The notes: generated from the letters alone by a model not told the origin. Shown: positions 1-9,070, numbered from the stretch's first letter. The stretch is 64,000 bases of DNA from Aquirufa ecclesiirivi (GCF_011250515.1 NZ_JAANOP010000007.1:117784-181783); one strand, 5' to 3'. A program made the numbers and translations.

Positions 1-1304
1 TCGATTTTAGAAATCTTGTGTGGGATTTTTTCTACAATGACAGAGGATACTTTATCTGCAAAAGCTTGATTGTATAAATTCATGAAATTGTCAGACTTCG
101 ATTTATCGCTCAAATAACCCATGGCTATTTTCTCAATCATTTCTTCGATGCCTGGTTGATCAGCCGACAAATAACCGCCAAATTGTTGACGAACCATGTC
201 TTTTGCTTTTTCTACCACCTCTGCATATTCAACTTTCACTTCAAATTTCTCAGCGATTTCATTTTTGATTAGGTTCCAACGGATATCCTTTTTCACATTA
301 TCAAAATCTTGATCAATTTGCTCTGGAGTAAATTTACCTTCATTGATACGTACTAACCAATTACGTAAAAATGCTTCTGGCAAATCAATTTTCACTTGAT
401 CTAACAAGGCTTTTTCAGCATCGATACGTAACAAATAATTGGCTTCGCGCTTGTAGTTATCTTGAACAATCTCAATTAATTGCTCACGGAAACTTGCTTC
501 GTCAGTAGCTTTGCCTGCTCCTAATACTTTATCAAAAAATGCTTGATCCAAATTGGCAGGAACCGAACGAGTGATATCTTCTACGACGTAAGAAACCTCA
601 CCTGTCAACTCACTTACTTCCTCTTCCTTCTTACCTGTAGCTAATGCCAATGATTTAGCATCATTAAATACTTTATCGATCGCAAATTTCAAGGTACCTC
701 CTACCTTAGCCCCTAAGAAAATCTTTTTCGATTTATCGTTGATGGAATGCAAAGGTATAGCTGATTTCTCTACCCAATCACCTTGAGTGAAAGTTCCAAA
801 AACCAAATCACGGTCTTCAACTGACTCAGGATGAGTCTGCTCTCCAAATTGCTTCTTCAAGTTCTCGATCGTTTCATCAATTTCTTTTTTATCGGCTTTG
901 ATTTCGTAAGAATTAACTGTTTTGATTTGATCTAAATCGACAGCAAACTCACCATGGAAACCTAAATCATAATGGAAGGTGAATTCCGTATCTTTTTCCC
1001 AGTCGATCGAGTCTGCTTCTTCAACAGCCGGCATTGGCTCGCCAACTAGGTTTAATTTATTTTCTTTGATATAATCACTAACCGCATGACCCAATAAATG
1101 ATTGATTTCTTCCACTAAAATGGATTGACCTGCCAATTTCTTGATTAATGGCATAGGTACCATACCCGGACGAAAACCTTTGATGCTCGCCTTTTTACGG
1201 TAATCTTTTAATTTAGTTTCTACTTTTTCTTGGTAATCAGCAGCTGAAACGACAACAGTCAAACGACCTTCTAAATCATTTGAATGGTTGAGCGAAATAT
1301 TCAT
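1..1304 (-). CDS. tig: Trigger factor (ribosome-associated chaperone), C-terminus cut by window edge
   Basis: The protein binds the large ribosomal subunit beside the exit tunnel and shields nascent chains. Reading leftward from the ATG at 1304, it begins MNISLNHSNDLEGRL. At about residue 44 it carries GFRPGMVP, which fits the ribosome-docking signature GFRxGxxP of the family. About 434 codons are visible without a stop. Trigger factors of Bacteroidota are about 440-450 aa, so only the last few residues should be missing. The middle and C-terminal parts are helical and charged, as expected for the chaperone arms. The upstream tRNA-Leu has its own terminator, so tig is probably transcribed separately. 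Family identity is strong; the missing end cannot be judged. Confidence 0.93.
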   Translation of the reverse strand, partial: MNISLNHSNDLEGRLTVVVSAADYQEKVETKLKDYRKKASIKGFRPGMVPMPLIKKLAGQSILVEEINHLLGHAVSDYIKENKLNLVGEPMPAVEEADSIDWEKDTEFTFHYDLGFHGEFAVDLDQIKTVNSYEIKADKKEIDETIENLKKQFGEQTHPESVEDRDLVFGTFTQGDWVEKSAIPLHSINDKSKKIFLGAKVGGTLKFAIDKVFNDAKSLALATGKKEEEVSELTGEVSYVVEDITRSVPANLDQAFFDKVLGAGKATDEASFREQLIEIVQDNYKREANYLLRIDAEKALLDQVKIDLPEAFLRNWLVRINEGKFTPEQIDQDFDNVKKDIRWNLIKNEIAEKFEVKVEYAEVVEKAKDMVRQQFGGYLSADQPGIEEMIEKIAMGYLSDKSKSDNFMNLYNQAFADKVSSVIVEKIPHKISKI

Positions 1305-1326
1305 ATGGAAGTATTTAAATTTTTAA

Positions 1327-1365
1327 TTAAAAAAAGCCCCCAATACCTTTTGGTCTTGAGGGCTT
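1327..1365 (-). terminator. Intrinsic terminator of the tRNA-Leu gene
   Basis: On the minus strand AAGCCCTCAA (1356-1365) pairs over 10 bp, with one G-U, with TTGGGGGCTT (1334-1343). It is followed at once by a run of seven T. It sits directly 3' of the tRNA and 23 nt before the tig start. Confidence 0.8.
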
Positions 1366-1370
1366 GCCGA

Positions 1371-1455
1371 TGGTACGGGCGGAGGGACTCGAACCCCCAT
1401 GCCTCGCGGCGCCAGATCCTAAGTCTGGTATGTCTACCAATTCCACCACGCCCGC
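1371..1455 (-). tRNA. tRNA-Leu (anticodon UAG)
   Basis: The minus-strand acceptor GCGGGCG pairs with CGCCCGT, and a discriminator A plus an encoded CCA follow. The anticodon arm is CCAGA-CTTAGGA-TCTGG, giving anticodon TAG. A long variable arm is present, as in class II tRNAs, and the T loop is TTCGAGT. The length is 85 nt. Confidence 0.95.
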
Positions 1456-1470
1456 TTGCATTTGGAGGTG

Positions 1471-1502
1471 CAAAGGTAATTAGCAAAATCTAGTATTCCA
1501 AA
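1471..1502 (-). promoter_or_regulatory. Bacteroidota-type promoter for tRNA-Leu
   Basis: The minus strand reads TTTG (1499-1502), 20 nt, then TACCTTTG (1471-1478). This is an exact match to the Bacteroidota -33/-7 consensus TTTG - about 20 - TAnnTTTG. The predicted start of transcription lies just before the tRNA 5' end. Confidence 0.7.
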
Positions 1503-1639
1503 ACACTTGGAAAATTTATATTGGGCTCCCTAATTTCGTCTCAATAATCAAAAAAGAAATCGCAAATTTTAACAGCTTTTAAGATTAAATGCGATTATTG
1601 TAAGCTTTTCTAAGCTAATTTTAGCAATTCAATTGAACC

Positions 1640-1756
1640 ATGAAACAAGAAACACCGCACCATCACACCAATTGGAAAGTTTGGTATCTATCCATGGGCC
1701 TTTTCGTGGTATTGATTATTCTATTTTTTGTGATTTTTAGCGCCATATTCCAATAA
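1640..1756 (+). CDS. 38-aa membrane microprotein upstream of a symporter
   Basis: A short open frame begins MKQETPHHHTNWKVWYLS and continues as one hydrophobic segment of about 20 residues ending in SAIFQ. Its stop is 2 nt before the ATG of the sodium:solute symporter, so the two are almost certainly co-transcribed and probably translationally coupled. The protein looks like a single-span membrane peptide with a polar, His-rich N-terminus. It is much shorter than the known DUF4212 small subunits of some SSS transporters. A role as an accessory subunit of the symporter is inferred from position only. I do not recognise a family. Confidence 0.6.
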   Translation: MKQETPHHHTNWKVWYLSMGLFVVLIILFFVIFSAIFQ

Positions 1757-1758
1757 AC

Positions 1759-3450
1759 ATGCATCTATTAGACTGGATAGTTTTACTATTGACCATTGGA
1801 GGAATTGTGCTCTATGGAAGTTGGAAAGGAAGAGAAGCTAAACACTCATTGAAAGGCTTTTTATTAGCTGATCGAGAGCTCCCTTGGTACCACATTCTTT
1901 TGTCGGTCATGGCTACTCAGGCATCCGCCATTACCTTTTTATCAGTACCAGGACAAGCCTATACCGATGGTATGCGTTTCGTACAGTTTTATTTGGGATT
2001 GCCCATTGCCATGATTGTGCTTTCTGTCACCTTCATTCCTCAATATTATCAACTAAAGATATTTACTGCTTACCAATTCTTGGAAGAACGATTTGATTCC
2101 AAAACACGTATTTTAACAAGTTTTCTGTTTCTGATTCCACGGGCTCTTTCTACTGGAGTCACCATTGCAGCGCCATCCATCATACTTTCTACCTTATTAG
2201 GATGGGATTTAACCTGGACCAATTGCGTCACTGCGGCCGTGGTAACTTTCTATTGTATTTTTGGTGGATCCAAAACCATTTCCTACACTCAATTATTACA
2301 AATGGGTGTAGTATTAGCGGGGATGGTCATTGCTGCCATTTACATCATTCAGGCATTACCTCAAGAAATAGGGATGAAGGAATCCTTGCAACTTGCAGGC
2401 AAAATGGGAAAAATCAATTTAATCGATTGGAAATTTGATATCAACAATCGCTATACCATTTGGTCAGGTATCATTGGTGGATTCTTTTTACAGCTTTCTT
2501 ATTTTGGTACAGATCAAAGCCAAGTCGGTCGTTATTTAACAGGGCATACTGCAAACGAAAGTAAGAAAGGACTCATGCTGAATGGTTTTTTAAAAATCCC
2601 GATGCAATTTTTCATCTTGTTGGTCGGAATATTAGTTTTTGTTTTTTACCAATTCAATCAGGCTCCCCTGTTTTTCAACAAAACAACTGAACTGAGCTGG
2701 AGTACTGCCAAGGGGCATGAAGCCATAGATCAAGAGAACAAACAAATTTTCAATCAGAAAAAACAGACAGAAAAGGCCTTAATTCAAGCTATTTCGAAAG
2801 AAGAAACAGCTAAAATTCCTGTTTTGAAATCTCAAATCATGGATTTGCATGAGCAGCAAGCTAAGGTCAAAGAGAAAGCAGTTGAATTATTGAAATCGCA
2901 AAATCTTAAAGCGGAAAGTCAAGATACCAATTATATATTTCTACGATTCATAGTTGATCATTTGCCCATTGGTTTGGTGGGCTTTTTAATTGCCATGATC
3001 TTATTGGCCTCCATGGGCTCTATGGCATCCGCTTTTGGTTCCTTGACTTCTACCGTCATGGTGGATATTTACCAAAGATTCATCAATCAGCATGCCAGTA
3101 ATGAACATTATTGGTGGTCATCCAAATTAGTCACTCTAGCCTGGGGCATTTTTTGCTTGGTAGTAGCTCAATTTGCCGTGAATATGGGTAGCTTGATTGA
3201 AGTAGTTAACATATTAGGCTCCTGGTTTTATGGCACCATTTTAGGTGTCTTTCTTTGCGCTTTTTATTTACCTAAAACTCGAGGTTCGCATGTATTTTGG
3301 GCTGCCATTATTGCTGAAGCATTTGTGATATATGCTTGGAAAATAGACTTAATGGCTTTTTTGTGGCTGAACGTGCTAGGTTGTGTACTGGTTGTCTCTT
3401 TAGCTTTTATATTCCAAGGGATTGGCCAACTAACTAAGGCAAAACCTTAA
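1759..3450 (+). CDS. Sodium:solute symporter (SSS family)
   Basis: This 563-aa protein is an inner-membrane Na+-coupled importer with about 13 hydrophobic segments. The N-terminal WIVLLLTIGGIVLYG and the following glycine- and serine-rich helices match the SSS fold, including the GGFFLQLSYFGTDQSQVGRYL region near residue 240. An unusual feature is a polar, Lys/Glu/Gln-rich stretch of about 100 residues (roughly 300-400) between membrane segments that looks like a coiled coil. The substrate is not evident; Bacteroidota members are often called sialic acid, glucose or proline transporters. A 38-aa membrane protein precedes it by 2 nt. Its 3' end overlaps the convergent cyclophilin gene by 17 bp. 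Confidence 0.88.
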   Translation: MHLLDWIVLLLTIGGIVLYGSWKGREAKHSLKGFLLADRELPWYHILLSVMATQASAITFLSVPGQAYTDGMRFVQFYLGLPIAMIVLSVTFIPQYYQLKIFTAYQFLEERFDSKTRILTSFLFLIPRALSTGVTIAAPSIILSTLLGWDLTWTNCVTAAVVTFYCIFGGSKTISYTQLLQMGVVLAGMVIAAIYIIQALPQEIGMKESLQLAGKMGKINLIDWKFDINNRYTIWSGIIGGFFLQLSYFGTDQSQVGRYLTGHTANESKKGLMLNGFLKIPMQFFILLVGILVFVFYQFNQAPLFFNKTTELSWSTAKGHEAIDQENKQIFNQKKQTEKALIQAISKEETAKIPVLKSQIMDLHEQQAKVKEKAVELLKSQNLKAESQDTNYIFLRFIVDHLPIGLVGFLIAMILLASMGSMASAFGSLTSTVMVDIYQRFINQHASNEHYWWSSKLVTLAWGIFCLVVAQFAVNMGSLIEVVNILGSWFYGTILGVFLCAFYLPKTRGSHVFWAAIIAEAFVIYAWKIDLMAFLWLNVLGCVLVVSLAFIFQGIGQLTKAKP

Positions 3451-4009
3451 TATCAAATTTGACAGGAATGACGGGTTTTTCGTCGTAGGATTTGGCGTTA
3501 AAGATGGAATCAACAACAGCCATTCCTTTGGTGACTTTTCCGAAAACCACGTATTTCTTATAAAAGCGGGCCGCTTGTTCAGTATCGGTGACAATAAAAA
3601 ATTCAGTTGGCGACGATGCTTGTTCGGGGTTTCCTTCGTCATATCGTGCCATGGCTAAGCTTCCTCGCACAGGTTTTAATGTATCGACGTATTCCGCTGG
3701 AACTAAATAATTCAATCGATCACTGTATTCTCCTCCTCCTTGAATTCCGGTAACATAAACGATTCGATAAAAATAGCGGTCTTCAAAATAACCCATTTTC
3801 ACTAATCGGATAAAATTCAGTCGGTGTAAGGGAGTTCGATCATCCAATTCCATTTCAAAATCCCCAAGTCGTGTTGTGACAAGAACTTTTTTTTCTGTCC
3901 ATTTATCTGCCCCTTTTTGCAAGGATTCCTTTACATGAACAGGGTCCAAATTCCAATTGGATTGGCAAGAAAACAGACAACATGTAAATAATATAAAGAG
4001 TATACGCAT
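3434..4009 (-). CDS. Cyclophilin-type peptidyl-prolyl isomerase, predicted lipoprotein
   Basis: At 191 aa the protein starts MRILFILFTCCLFSCQS, a signal peptide with a lipobox ending in Cys15, so it is probably an envelope lipoprotein. The body has cyclophilin landmarks: FEMELDDRTPLHRLNFI, then FYRIV, IQGGG, and later FGKVTKGMAVVDSI. It should catalyse cis-trans isomerisation of prolyl bonds during folding of exported proteins. Some active-site residues differ from the classic FHRVI..FMIQGG motif, so activity is not certain. The start codon lies directly after the T-run of the upstream terminator, leaving almost no leader, which is odd. The 3' end overlaps the symporter. Confidence 0.85.
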   Translation of the reverse strand: MRILFILFTCCLFSCQSNWNLDPVHVKESLQKGADKWTEKKVLVTTRLGDFEMELDDRTPLHRLNFIRLVKMGYFEDRYFYRIVYVTGIQGGGEYSDRLNYLVPAEYVDTLKPVRGSLAMARYDEGNPEQASSPTEFFIVTDTEQAARFYKKYVVFGKVTKGMAVVDSIFNAKSYDEKPVIPVKFDIKVLP

Positions 4010-4010
4010 A

Positions 4011-4035
4011 AAAAAAAGGGGGCCTAAAAGCCCCC
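4011..4035 (-). terminator. Intrinsic terminator of the MFS gene
   Basis: The minus strand forms GGGGGC-TTTTAG-GCCCCC followed by eight T. The T-run ends one or two bases before the ATG of the next gene on the same strand. Confidence 0.8.
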
Positions 4036-4057
4036 TAATTTAATTCAAATATCTGGT

Positions 4058-5269
4058 TTATGCAGAATGGTTAACTTTCTTTCCAAAGAAGTATAATCCA
4101 ACAAATGCTACTATTAAGATAGCTGGGAAAATCAACATATTAGAAAGAGTCGCTTGTCCAGCAGCTAAATCAGCAGCATCACCTGCTAATCCTGTTGCCT
4201 CTGCAGCCACTTTGTTTTCTTGAATCCAAGCACCAATAATAGGCTGGAACATAGAAGAAGAAAACATACCGATACCACCTAAGATCGATAATCCTAAAGC
4301 TCCAGTTTGAGGCATCGTCTCACTTACATAGCCTAACATGTTTGGCCAGAAGTAGCAAATACCTAATGCAAAGAATACCGCTGCTACGTATAACATAGAA
4401 CCGTCCATTGTAGACATCATGTATAAACCGATGACACCAAAGATGGCAGAACCTAAAAGAACACCAACAGTATTTAATTTATGAATGATTGGGCCAGCAA
4501 AATAACGACCAACGGCCATTAAACCTGTTACAAGAGCTAAGATTAACATCGGACTAGCACCTGCTTTTGCTAAGATTGGACCAACCCATTGCTGTGGACC
4601 AAATTCAGAAATAGCTGTTAAAGCCATACATGCTGCCATGAATAGGTACAATGGATTTAACATTGCTTTGAAACTATCCAACGCATTCTCTGCACCAGCA
4701 CGAGGCTTAGGGAAAGTTTGACCGTAAAATAATACGGCATAAACAGCAGTAGGGATTAAAATAACCCAAATTTGCGCTTGCCAAGGCATAGACGCATCCG
4801 TCATGAATTTAGAGATCAATGAACCTATCACAATACCACCTGGGAACCACATGTGAAAACGATTCAATTTACTGTTGAAATCCAATCCTGAATAAGAATC
4901 AGCAATCATCGGATTACAAGCAGCTTCCGTACAACCGTTACCTAAACCAATCAATAAAGTTGAAATCAATAAGGTATCATAACCCGTAGCATAAATAGTT
5001 AAAAGGATACCAATGGTATGTGCGATCAAGGCAATTTGCATGATCAATTTGGGTCCAATGGCTGAATAGAAAACCCCACCAAGAATCATGGATATCGGGA
5101 AACCTAAAAACCACATTTGATTGATATGTCCTAATTGGACTGTATCTAGGTTTAGCTCTGCTCCTAACTGCGTTAGAATACCTGCTCTTATGCTAAAAGA
5201 GAAGGCCGTCGTGATAAGCGCAAAACAGCTAGCATAAAACAGGCGATTTGCATTAATGGTTTGACTCAT
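4058..5269 (-). CDS. MFS transporter (sugar or polyol type)
   Basis: This 403-aa inner-membrane protein has about 12 hydrophobic helices and a short cytoplasmic loop midway (FPKPRAGAENALDSF). The N-terminal half has PISMILGGVFYSAIGPKL, the loop 2-3 region of the major facilitator superfamily. It is divergent from the operon of two Gfo/Idh/MocA dehydrogenases and a TIM-barrel isomerase, which suggests that it imports the compound those enzymes process. The substrate is not visible in the sequence. A good terminator follows. The family is secure and the specificity is inferred from context. Confidence 0.85.
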   Translation of the reverse strand: MSQTINANRLFYASCFALITTAFSFSIRAGILTQLGAELNLDTVQLGHINQMWFLGFPISMILGGVFYSAIGPKLIMQIALIAHTIGILLTIYATGYDTLLISTLLIGLGNGCTEAACNPMIADSYSGLDFNSKLNRFHMWFPGGIVIGSLISKFMTDASMPWQAQIWVILIPTAVYAVLFYGQTFPKPRAGAENALDSFKAMLNPLYLFMAACMALTAISEFGPQQWVGPILAKAGASPMLILALVTGLMAVGRYFAGPIIHKLNTVGVLLGSAIFGVIGLYMMSTMDGSMLYVAAVFFALGICYFWPNMLGYVSETMPQTGALGLSILGGIGMFSSSMFQPIIGAWIQENKVAAEATGLAGDAADLAAGQATLSNMLIFPAILIVAFVGLYFFGKKVNHSA

Positions 5270-5482
5270 AGTTGTTTAGATTTAGTTAAAGGGTGAAACA
5301 ACGTTTTTTCTTGAAAAATTAAAAATTAACATTAGAAAAATCATGTCAAAAAAACGAAAAGATTTTCAAAGTTTCCTATTAAATTGAAAATATTTTTAAT
5401 ATTTCATTAATTCTACAGCGCTTTTGGCTCAAATTAGTATATTTAGAGTCAATTTTTTAAAAAAATCTAAATCAATAAATAT

Positions 5483-6679
5483 ATGATTCAGGGAGGATCT
5501 TCTACACAGGCTAAAAACCGTCAAGGCAGAAAAATCCGTATGGGGATGATTGGTGGTAGTTTAGAAGCATTTATTGGGGCAGTACATCGCCGTGGTTCCC
5601 AATTAGATGGAGAAATCGAGTTAGTATGTGGAGCATTTAGCTCCAGTGCAGAAAAATCGAAGGCAACAGGCGCTGCCTTATATTTAGAACCTAGTCGTGT
5701 ATACGGATCATACGAAGAAATGATTCTACAGGAAAAGGCCTTGCCGGAAGGTGAGCGAATGGATTTTGTATCCATAGTTACACCCAACCACCTGCATTTT
5801 CCAGCGGCCAAAATGGCGCTAGAAAATGGATTTCACGTCGTTTGTGACAAACCTGCCACGTTAAACCTAGACGAGGCTAAGGAATTAAAGAAAGTCATTG
5901 AAGCTTCAGGACTTATCTTCGCTTTGACCCATAATTACACGGGATATCCGATGATCAAGGAAGCCAAGCATTTGGTTGATTCGGGTGAATTAGGTGAAAT
6001 CCGCAAAGTCATTGTAGAATATCCTCAAGGTTGGTTAATCGATCTAGTAGAGGCTACTGGCCAAAAGCAAGCGGCATGGAGAACCGATCCGGCTCGTTGT
6101 GGCGCTGCTGGTGCGGTAGGTGATATTGGTACTCATGCTGAAAACTTAGCAGAATATATCACAGGTTTACATATTGATGAATTATGTGCCGATTTAACCA
6201 TTTTTGTCGATGGCCGTCAATTGGATGATGATGGAAACATTTTGATCCATTATAACAATGGCGCTAGAGGCGTTTTGCATTGCAGTCAGATTTGTAATGG
6301 AGAAGAAAACGACTTAAACATCCGTGTTTATGGTTCAAAAGCTGGAATTGTTTGGCACCAAATGGACCCCAATACATTGATTATCAAGTCGAGAGATGGA
6401 GGAAGTAGAACTATTCGTACCAATGTGGGAAATCTTTCTGCTCAAGCACAAGCACATACGCGTCAACCAGCTGGACATCCAGAAGGATACGTTGAAACCT
6501 TTGCTAATATTTACCGTAATTTTGCTTTTGCCCTTCGTGCTCGTTGGGAAGGCAAAGAACAAGATCCTTTGTACGATTTCCCAGGAATTGACGAAGGAAT
6601 TAAAGGGATGGCATTCATCGAAAATGTGGTTAGATCATCTAAGGATAATACAAATAAGTGGACCAAATTTGAAATTTAA
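5483..6679 (+). CDS. Gfo/Idh/MocA family oxidoreductase (first of operon)
   Basis: This 398-aa NAD(P)-dependent sugar or polyol dehydrogenase starts with a Rossmann strand after a short polar tail: RMGMIGGSLEAFIGAVH near residue 20. The family dinucleotide-side motif appears as CDKPATLNLDEA, where most members have EKP. The substrate-side motif is GAVGDIGTHAENLAEYITG at about residue 210, carrying the Asp and His used in catalysis by the family. The next gene, another member, follows after 11 nt, then an isomerase, so the three form an operon. Such sets oxidise and isomerise inositols, amino sugars or keto-glycosides; which one is not known here. Confidence 0.88.
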   Translation: MIQGGSSTQAKNRQGRKIRMGMIGGSLEAFIGAVHRRGSQLDGEIELVCGAFSSSAEKSKATGAALYLEPSRVYGSYEEMILQEKALPEGERMDFVSIVTPNHLHFPAAKMALENGFHVVCDKPATLNLDEAKELKKVIEASGLIFALTHNYTGYPMIKEAKHLVDSGELGEIRKVIVEYPQGWLIDLVEATGQKQAAWRTDPARCGAAGAVGDIGTHAENLAEYITGLHIDELCADLTIFVDGRQLDDDGNILIHYNNGARGVLHCSQICNGEENDLNIRVYGSKAGIVWHQMDPNTLIIKSRDGGSRTIRTNVGNLSAQAQAHTRQPAGHPEGYVETFANIYRNFAFALRARWEGKEQDPLYDFPGIDEGIKGMAFIENVVRSSKDNTNKWTKFEI

Positions 6680-6690
6680 TATAGAACAAC

Positions 6691-7836
6691 ATGACAAAAA
6701 TTAAAGTTGGAATCGTAGGTACAGGCTTTATTGGACCTGCTCATATTGAGGCATTAAGACGATTACCGAATGTAGAAGTAGCTGCACTTTGTGAGGTTAC
6801 TATTGAATTAGCTGAAGCAAAAGCGAAACAATTGGGAATCCCTCGTTGGTATACTTTCGATGAATTAATGAAACAAGACGACATCGAATGCGTACATATT
6901 TGTACACCAAACTTCCTACACTATTCTCAGTCGAAAGCGGCCTTATTAGCTGGCAAACATGTGGTTTGTGAAAAACCATTGGCGAAAGACTTGCATGAAG
7001 CGGAAGAATTAGTGGAATTAGCGGCTAAATCTGGCAAAGTGAATGCCGTCCACTTTAATTTACGTTATTATCCTTTGGTACGTCAAATGAAAACCATGCG
7101 TGAAAAAGGTGATTTAGGTGAGGTTTACTCGATTATTGGTTCATATTTACAAGATTGGTTGTTTTATGAAACAGATTACAATTGGCGCTTGGAACCAGAT
7201 AAATCAGGTGATTCTCGTGCGATTGCCGATATTGGATCTCACTTAATGGATATCATTGAATATATCACAGGTTTAAAAACAGTAGAAGTGATGGCCGATT
7301 TTAATACGGTACACCCTACACGTAAGAAGCCATTGAAAGCGATTGAAACCTATTCTGGCAAAATGCTTCAACCGGAGGATTATGCGGATGTTAACATCAC
7401 GACGGAAGATCATGCCAATGTATTATTACGTTTTGACAATGGCAACCGTGGATCGATTACGGTATCTCAAGTTTCGGCTGGACGTAAAAACCAATTGAAA
7501 TTAGAGATTTCTGGTTCTAAGAAAACCTTTGCTTGGAATTCAGAAGCTCCTAACGAAGTCTGGTTAGGTAATAGAGATCAAGCAAACCAAGTTTTAATGC
7601 GTGATCCATCTTTGGCATATCCTGAAGCCTCAGCGATTATGACATTCCCTGGAGGACATAATGAAGGTTTCCCAGATACATCAAAGCAATTATTTAAGGA
7701 AGTTTATGCGGCTATTGAGCAAGGAAAACAACCGGAGAAGCCTAGCTATCCAACCTTTGCAGACGGATACCGTGAATTATTAATTTGTGAAAAAATTCTT
7801 GAAAGTACCCGCAAGCAAGCGTGGGTTAAAATTTAA
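6691..7836 (+). CDS. Gfo/Idh/MocA family oxidoreductase (second of operon)
   Basis: The 381-aa protein begins MTKIKVGIVGTGFIGPAHIE, a textbook Rossmann fingerprint. It then has the CEKPLAKDLHEAEELVELA motif (EKP) at about residue 94 and the GDSRAIADIGSHLMDIIEYI region near residue 175 with the catalytic Asp and His. It is a soluble dehydrogenase of a sugar or cyclic polyol. Only 5 nt separate it from the isomerase downstream. Having two different dehydrogenases in one operon suggests that oxidation at one position is followed by reduction after an isomerase or lyase step; this is inference. Confidence 0.9.
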   Translation: MTKIKVGIVGTGFIGPAHIEALRRLPNVEVAALCEVTIELAEAKAKQLGIPRWYTFDELMKQDDIECVHICTPNFLHYSQSKAALLAGKHVVCEKPLAKDLHEAEELVELAAKSGKVNAVHFNLRYYPLVRQMKTMREKGDLGEVYSIIGSYLQDWLFYETDYNWRLEPDKSGDSRAIADIGSHLMDIIEYITGLKTVEVMADFNTVHPTRKKPLKAIETYSGKMLQPEDYADVNITTEDHANVLLRFDNGNRGSITVSQVSAGRKNQLKLEISGSKKTFAWNSEAPNEVWLGNRDQANQVLMRDPSLAYPEASAIMTFPGGHNEGFPDTSKQLFKEVYAAIEQGKQPEKPSYPTFADGYRELLICEKILESTRKQAWVKI

Positions 7837-7841
7837 TAACT

Positions 7842-8894
7842 ATGCAAACCATCAAAGGACCTGCCATCTTTTTAGCCCAATTTTTGGGTGATGTGGCTCC
7901 ATTTAATACATTAGACGGAATTACTACCTGGGCAGCAGGATTGGGATATAAAGGAGTACAAATTCCATCTTGGGATCCTCGCTGCATTGATTTACAAAAA
8001 GCAGCTGAATCAAAAACATATTGTGACGAACTGAAAGGTATGCTGGCTGCAAAAGGCTTGCAAATCACCGAACTTTCTACTCACTTACAAGGCCAATTAG
8101 TAGCGGTAAATCCTGCATATGACATCATGTTTGATGGATTTGCTCCAGACTCGGTGAAAGGCAATCCAAAAGCTAGAACAGAATGGGCTGTTCAGCAATT
8201 GATGTATGCGGCTAAAGCATCTGAAAACTTAGGTTTGACTGCACACGCTACTTTTTCTGGTGCCTTGATGTGGCATACGGTATATCCTTGGCCACAACGT
8301 CCTGCTGGATTAGTTGAGCAAGGTTTTGCCGAATTGGCTCGTCGTTGGACACCTATTTTGAATAAATTTGATGAGAGCGGCGTAGACCTTTGCTATGAAA
8401 TTCACCCGGGTGAAGACTTGCATGATGGAGTTTCTTATGAAATGTTCTTGGATGCTGTAAAAGGACACAAACGTGCCAATTTATTATATGATCCATCTCA
8501 CTTTGTATTACAGGCTTTGGATTATAAGCAATACATTGATTTTTACCATGAGCGCATTAAAATGTTCCATGTGAAAGACGCTGAGTTTAACCCAACAGGT
8601 AAGCAAGGTGTTTATGGAGGATATCAATCATGGGTAAACCGTGCAGGTAGATTCCGTTCATTAGGAGATGGTCAAGTGGATTTCAAAAGTATCTTCTCTA
8701 AATTAACCCAATATGGATATGAAGGTTGGGCTGTTTTAGAATGGGAATGCTGCATTAAAGATCCAGTACAAGGCGCTACGGAAGGTGCGCCATTCATTGC
8801 TAACCACATTATCAAAGCCACAGAAAAGGTATTTGATGATTTTGCTGGCGGCGGCGCTGATGAAGAATTCAACAAGCGTGTATTAGGATTATAA
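7842..8894 (+). CDS. Sugar phosphate isomerase/epimerase (xylose isomerase-like TIM barrel)
   Basis: The 350-aa TIM-barrel protein carries metal-site candidates in CYEIHPGEDLHDG (Glu/His), LLYDPSHFV (Asp/His), MFHVKDAEF (His/Asp) and VLEWECC (Glu). These are spaced as in AP-endonuclease-2/xylose-isomerase-like enzymes. It lacks a signal peptide and so is cytoplasmic, unlike the exported relative at 36620-37510. It is the last gene of the operon with two Gfo/Idh/MocA enzymes and should act on their product. The exact substrate is unknown. A long palindromic repeat follows the stop. Confidence 0.87.
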   Translation: MQTIKGPAIFLAQFLGDVAPFNTLDGITTWAAGLGYKGVQIPSWDPRCIDLQKAAESKTYCDELKGMLAAKGLQITELSTHLQGQLVAVNPAYDIMFDGFAPDSVKGNPKARTEWAVQQLMYAAKASENLGLTAHATFSGALMWHTVYPWPQRPAGLVEQGFAELARRWTPILNKFDESGVDLCYEIHPGEDLHDGVSYEMFLDAVKGHKRANLLYDPSHFVLQALDYKQYIDFYHERIKMFHVKDAEFNPTGKQGVYGGYQSWVNRAGRFRSLGDGQVDFKSIFSKLTQYGYEGWAVLEWECCIKDPVQGATEGAPFIANHIIKATEKVFDDFAGGGADEEFNKRVLGL

Positions 8895-8906
8895 GAATAT
8901 AACTAT

Positions 8907-8978
8907 TCATGCTTTTACCAGCTTTTTGCTTAAACGCTGTCAAGGTTCCAAACCTTGATAGCGTTGTAAAAGCATGAA
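8907..8978. repeat. Nested palindromic intergenic repeat (copy 1)
   Basis: The outer arms are TTCATGCTTTTAC (8907-8919) and GTAAAAGCATGAA (8966-8978). The inner arms are AACGCTGTCAAGGTT (8933-8947) and AACCTTGATAGCGTT (8951-8965), with one position that is G-U in RNA. There is no T-run, so it is not a standard terminator. The core GTCAAGGTT recurs at 58355-58393. Confidence 0.75.
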
Positions 8979-9070
8979 CGATTTCAAAAGGAATAAAATT
9001 GTCATATTCCTAGAATTACCAATTAACTGATTTCCTCCGTTAATTATCAATCATAAAAAGTCTATTTTGG

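Noticed and set aside
1284..1493. Open frames over the tRNA on both strands
   Set aside because: They cover tRNA-Leu, its terminator and its promoter, and are chance frames.
6396..6704. 102-codon frame overlapping the first dehydrogenase gene
   Set aside because: It is a second-frame shadow of a clear Gfo/Idh/MocA gene with no family resemblance.
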